64,000 bases of DNA, taken from assembly GCA_037043455.1 (NCBI GenBank), contig JAWPHD010011020.1, forward strand, positions 23,613 through 87,612, read 5' to 3'. A program made the translations under genes and the position numbers. This DNA is from Cyrtodaria siliqua (Eukaryota; Mollusca; Bivalvia; Adapedonta; Hiatellidae). Shown piece after piece: positions 61,000-64,000 of this stretch; positions within the stretch are counted from its first letter, which is position 1, and every line of letters begins with the position of its first letter. The notes beneath the pieces were generated by a model. That model saw only the letters and a program-made list of their open reading frames with translations. It had not been told where the DNA came from and ran no database searches.

Positions 61000-61555
61000 A
61001 TTGACCTTTGACCTATTAACCTCAAAATCATTCATGAGATTTGCTTTAGGAAAGTGGACTTAAGTTTACAATATTTTACATTATCATGTCACGGTGACAA
61101 TGACCTTTGACCTAATGACCTCAAAATCAAAAGGCATCATTCTTTCACCAAATGCACTCAAACCATGAATTTTGCTTCTGGGGAAGTGGACAGTGCAGAC
61201 AAGGTTTTTCATAATCATTATTGGGTCACGGAGCCCTTGACCTTCAATATTTGATATGCACATACTGATGCTTCGTACAAAGTTTTGTCAAAATCCAACA
61301 AGTAGCGCAGACAAGATTTGTGACGGACGAACGGAAAGGCCAAATATAATCTGTCTCACCTACCACTTTGTGGTGGAAGACATACTTATAAAGACAATAT
61401 GTTAGTTCATATGTATACTTTATTAAGCAAATAATTGAGCGAACATAAACTTCAGCATTGACTCTGGACAGTGGTGTACATGGAGTCTTCTTCCACATGA
61501 CGTGCAGACTGAAAGAAAAGAAAGACATAGAATAAAAAGTTAATATAAGTCGAGC
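61000..61555. repeat. Degenerate 'gacctttgacctaatgacct' repeat modules
   Basis: Continuation of the tandem modules mirrored at 53400-53775, ending with gtgacggacgaacggaaagg and ctaccactttgtggtggaag. No coding frame. Confidence 0.65.
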
Positions 61556-61624
61556 AGAGTATTCAATTTGAATCAGGTGTTGCGAGGGGGGCTAGGGCAT
61601 GTTTAGGGGAATGGGACAGTTTAC

Positions 61625-61945
61625 AATTTAATTATTGTTTAACGCCTCATCAACACGTTGTTTAGGTTATTTCGAGCCGCCCCAAAGAGAGGAGGAATTA
61701 TACATAGGCATCCAAGAACCCTGCCCTACGCTTGTTACCGATTAGATACCTATGGTTCTTTAACGTGCTTGTAGGACAGACTCCGATAAAAGGACCATCC
61801 GGTTTACGTTCCCATCAACGAACGGGGCTAGCAGGACACATCGAAGTAACCCAGTGGCGCCAGTAAGAATTGAATCCGTGTTCACTGGATTCAAAGCCGA
61901 TATGCTATAAACGTCCCTTGACCAAAACTGAGTAAATGGCACATC
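61625..61945 (-). mobile_element. SINE-like family 2, mirror copy (right arm)
   Basis: Inverted partner of 47780-48095, with the same ends. Differences include gaattgaatccgtgttcact against the left arm's acttgaatccgtgttcact. Confidence 0.65.
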
Positions 61946-62264
61946 AACATGGGGAGAAAACATTAATATACAACTATTTATTTTCTCTCTCAAAACCTGA
62001 TGATGCCCCTAGTTTTAGAAATAAAACATGATAAAATAGGGCAGTTGAGAAGACACTTTTGTAGATGTGTGGTCTGTTCTGATGTGAAAATGTGTAAAAC
62101 AGACACAAGATTAGAAATTTGCTCTGTGTCCCTTTAATAAATTGGGGACCCATCACATAGACCATAATCATATTGTAATTAGTTGATGTTAAAGGGACAC
62201 ACGGCAATCTTGAAGTGTTTATCAAGCATTAACATTAACGTCTCGATCCTCCCAGCACGTTAAA

Positions 62265-62400
62265 GAACCATAGGAATCTATTCGATAATAGAGTAGGGCA
62301 CGGTTCTCGGATTCTTATGTATCCGTCCCCTCTCTCTGGGGCGGCTCTAAATAACCTATACCGCGTTGATGAGCCGTTAAACAACATTCAATTATTATTC
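62265..62400 (+). mobile_element. SINE-like family 2, truncated copy
   Basis: cgttaaagaaccataggaat ... ctctggggcggctctaaata ... gatgagccgttaaacaacat. Only the 3' half is present. It starts just outside the large inverted repeat. Confidence 0.65.
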
Positions 62401-62459
62401 CAGTATCATTTTGACCTTAATCATTGCTTGCATATAATTAAATAAAATGTGAAGTTTCC

Positions 62460-63240
62460 ATTTTTAGCTCTACTGGCCGAAGGCAGCAGACATTATGGGA
62501 TGGCAAGTTGACCGTTGTCTGTCGTTAACTTTTGCTTATTAACACGATAGGGCCTTCATTTTTAATTTGATATTTATCAAACTTTGCCAGTGTCTTTGTA
62601 TCAAGAAAAGCTCGGACAAATTCAAAAACCAGCCAGATCAGACCAGCAACGCCAGAGCTATGCCTTGATTTTCTTAAATATGCTATATTGGGAACGGTCG
62701 TGGGTTCAAATGTATTATTATTTATTTTAATCCTTTTTTTATATTATCTTTTTGGGCCGTTAAACAGAAATATTTAAAAAAAATTATGTTTTTATCATCA
62801 CAAGTCATGTGTTTTTTAATTTCTGGTTGTTGAAAAAAAATATTTTAAATATTTTTTATATATATATATATTTATACTTGTTTCAGTTTAATGTTTATTA
62901 TTATTTATATTTTAAAATTATAATTGTGAGTTTGTTCTAATTGTTAGCATGTGTCAAAGGTTTAAATTTCAGTTGTGGGTGTTGTTATGTTTTTGTTTTT
63001 TTTAACCGTTTGTTACCACATTTTGTCCCTTGTCCGTCGTCCGTCCGTCTTCCGTGAATTATTGAAAAATTCCATTTTAAGCCTTGTGAACCCTCTAGCG
63101 CCTTCATTTTGTATTCAATATTTCCAAACTTGGCCAGATTGTTGATATTAGTAAAAACTCGGAAGAGTTTGAAAAACAGCAAGATCATACCAGTAACATT
63201 GGAGTTATGGCCCTTTTTCAATATTTGGAAATTTAAATTA
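62460..63240 (+). repeat. Two degenerate copies of an abundant 'gtccgtcgtccgtc' type repeat
   Basis: Copies near 62465-62700 and 63000-63235 share agggccttcattttt / gcgccttcattttg, tttgccagtgt / ttggccagattgtt and aaagctcggacaaattc / aactcggaagagtttg. They are separated by AT-rich DNA with an (AT)n run near 62860. I recall this kind of repeat as widespread in molluscs. Confidence 0.65.
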
Positions 63241-63249
63241 TTTTATTTA

Positions 63250-63385
63250 TTTGTTTATTTATTATCTCATATATTTTTTTTTTTTTTTCATTTTCTTTTC
63301 TTTTCATTTACCTTTTAAATACGTTTTTCTTTCATTTTATTTTTTCTTATTTCTTTTTTTTTTTTTTTTTCTCATAACAAACTTT
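63250..63385. repeat. T-rich low-complexity tract
   Basis: Runs of T and tttctttt. The Phe-rich translations are artefacts. Confidence 0.95.
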
Positions 63386-63419
63386 GGTTCATTTTTCTTT
63401 AATTGGGAGCTAAGGGGCA

Positions 63420-63915
63420 CTTGTTCAGTTGAACATAGAGTTATAGGGAAGAACTTCAAAAATCTTGTTGTCTGAAACTACAAGAATTAAAGGTTTAATA
63501 TTTTTTATTTATTACCAGCTTATGGATCCCTCTACCAAGTTTGTTCAAATTTGGCCCTGCCTCAGGGTCACAGTTTTACATTGACTTATATAGGAAAAAC
63601 TTCAAAAATCTTCTTCTCTGAAACTATAAGAGCCAAAGGTTTAATAGTTTGTATTCACCACCGGATTATTGTTCTCTGCCAATTTTTTTCAAATGCCTTA
63701 ATGACCCCGCCCCAGGGGTCACAGCTTTACATAGACTGATATAGGAAAAACTTAAAAAACTTTTTCTCTGAAACTACAAGAGCTAAAGGTTCAATATTTT
63801 GAATTTATTATCAGCTTATATTTCTCTACACAGTTTGTTCAAATGGTGACACTTGTTTTTAATTTAGCCCCTCCCCAGTGGTCACAGTTTGTCCACAGAC
63901 TTATATATACTTTAC
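63420..63915 (+). repeat. About 160-bp tandem repeat, three copies
   Basis: Landmarks repeat at 63440, 63590 and 63740: ggaaaaacttcaaaaatctt, tctgaaactacaagag, aaaggtttaata and ggtcacagttttacat. The last copy is the most diverged. Confidence 0.88.
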
Positions 63916-64000
63916 AAGTTGTACAAATGAAGTTCCTAAGGTAAAAACTGACTGTGCCCCGGGGTTTCCTATCCATCCATTTCCATACAAACATTCTCTG

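Larger units (their letters stand above)
47303..62133. mobile_element. Putative giant TTAA-bounded element with long inverted termini (14.8 kb)
   Basis: TTAA at 47299-47302 and 62134-62137 flanks AGGGACACAGCAAATTTCCA and the inverted AGGGACACAGAGCAAATTTC. Inverted similarity continues inward for about 190 bp (acacattttcacatcagaac; acaaaagtgtctt). Inverted similarity also continues outward past both TTAA sites, so these ends may be two copies of one smaller element placed in mirror positions by the inverted duplication. No transposase gene seen. Confidence 0.5.
58985..62245 (-). repeat. Right arm of large inverted repeat
   Basis: A compact 3.26-kb arm. It contains the same order of modules as the left arm without the large left-only segments. 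Right-only sequence is limited to about 0.2 kb at 60335-60547, which includes a small hairpin element, and about 0.5 kb at 61000-61555. Confidence 0.88.

Noticed and set aside
47303..62133. Firm call of a single autonomous giant transposon
   Set aside because: Inverted similarity continues outside the TTAA sites and no transposase was found; an inverted duplication explains it equally well.

Overview
This is a eukaryotic, AT-rich and very repeat-dense window. No intact protein-coding gene can be supported in it. The content suggests a marine or freshwater invertebrate, most likely a bivalve or other mollusc. The reasons are tRNA-headed SINEs with short A-rich repeat tails, TTAA-flanked elements with AGGGAC termini, Harbinger and Ginger-type DNA transposons, 5'-truncated LINEs, and degenerate 'gtcaaaggtcaag' repeats of a kind I associate with bivalve genomes. 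The taxon is inference. All alignments were made by eye.

Layout. (1) 1-12770 and 17195-25219 are two direct copies of one large block, very similar by eye and about 17.2 kb apart. Each copy carries its own insertions and deletions: copy A has a 3.86 kb Harbinger-bearing segment, and copy B has two opposed tRNA-SINEs, a LINE 3' end and a foldback element. Several of these show target-site duplications when compared with the empty site in the other copy. Each block also contains a diverged internal inverted repeat of about 0.8 kb per arm, a 35-bp tandem array at its left end and a 24-bp array near its right end. (2) 12771-17194 is single-copy spacer with foldback elements, one carrying three CRE-like motifs. 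(3) 25220-28086 is a decayed LINE (endonuclease tail plus reverse transcriptase) that begins exactly where the copy B duplication stops. (4) 28446-30285 and 40880-42826 are arrays of the same 41-bp satellite in opposite orientation. They flank 10.6 kb that holds a TTAA-bounded element with Ginger-like integrase and Ulp1-like protease remnants (30578-33633) and a second LINE (34618-36940). A foldback element of about 1.74 kb has split the second array, whose remainder is 44570-44812. (5) 46465-62245 is a large nested inverted repeat. Within it sit TTAA-bounded terminal inverted repeats at 47303/62133 and, inside those, at 56159/59869. (6) 62246-64000 holds SINE-like sequence and degenerate tandem repeats.

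Nothing here works as an operon or pathway. The biology is the history of transposition, inverted duplication and satellite growth. The most informative parts are the paired copies, which date insertions relative to the duplication, and the nested TTAA inverted-repeat structure.
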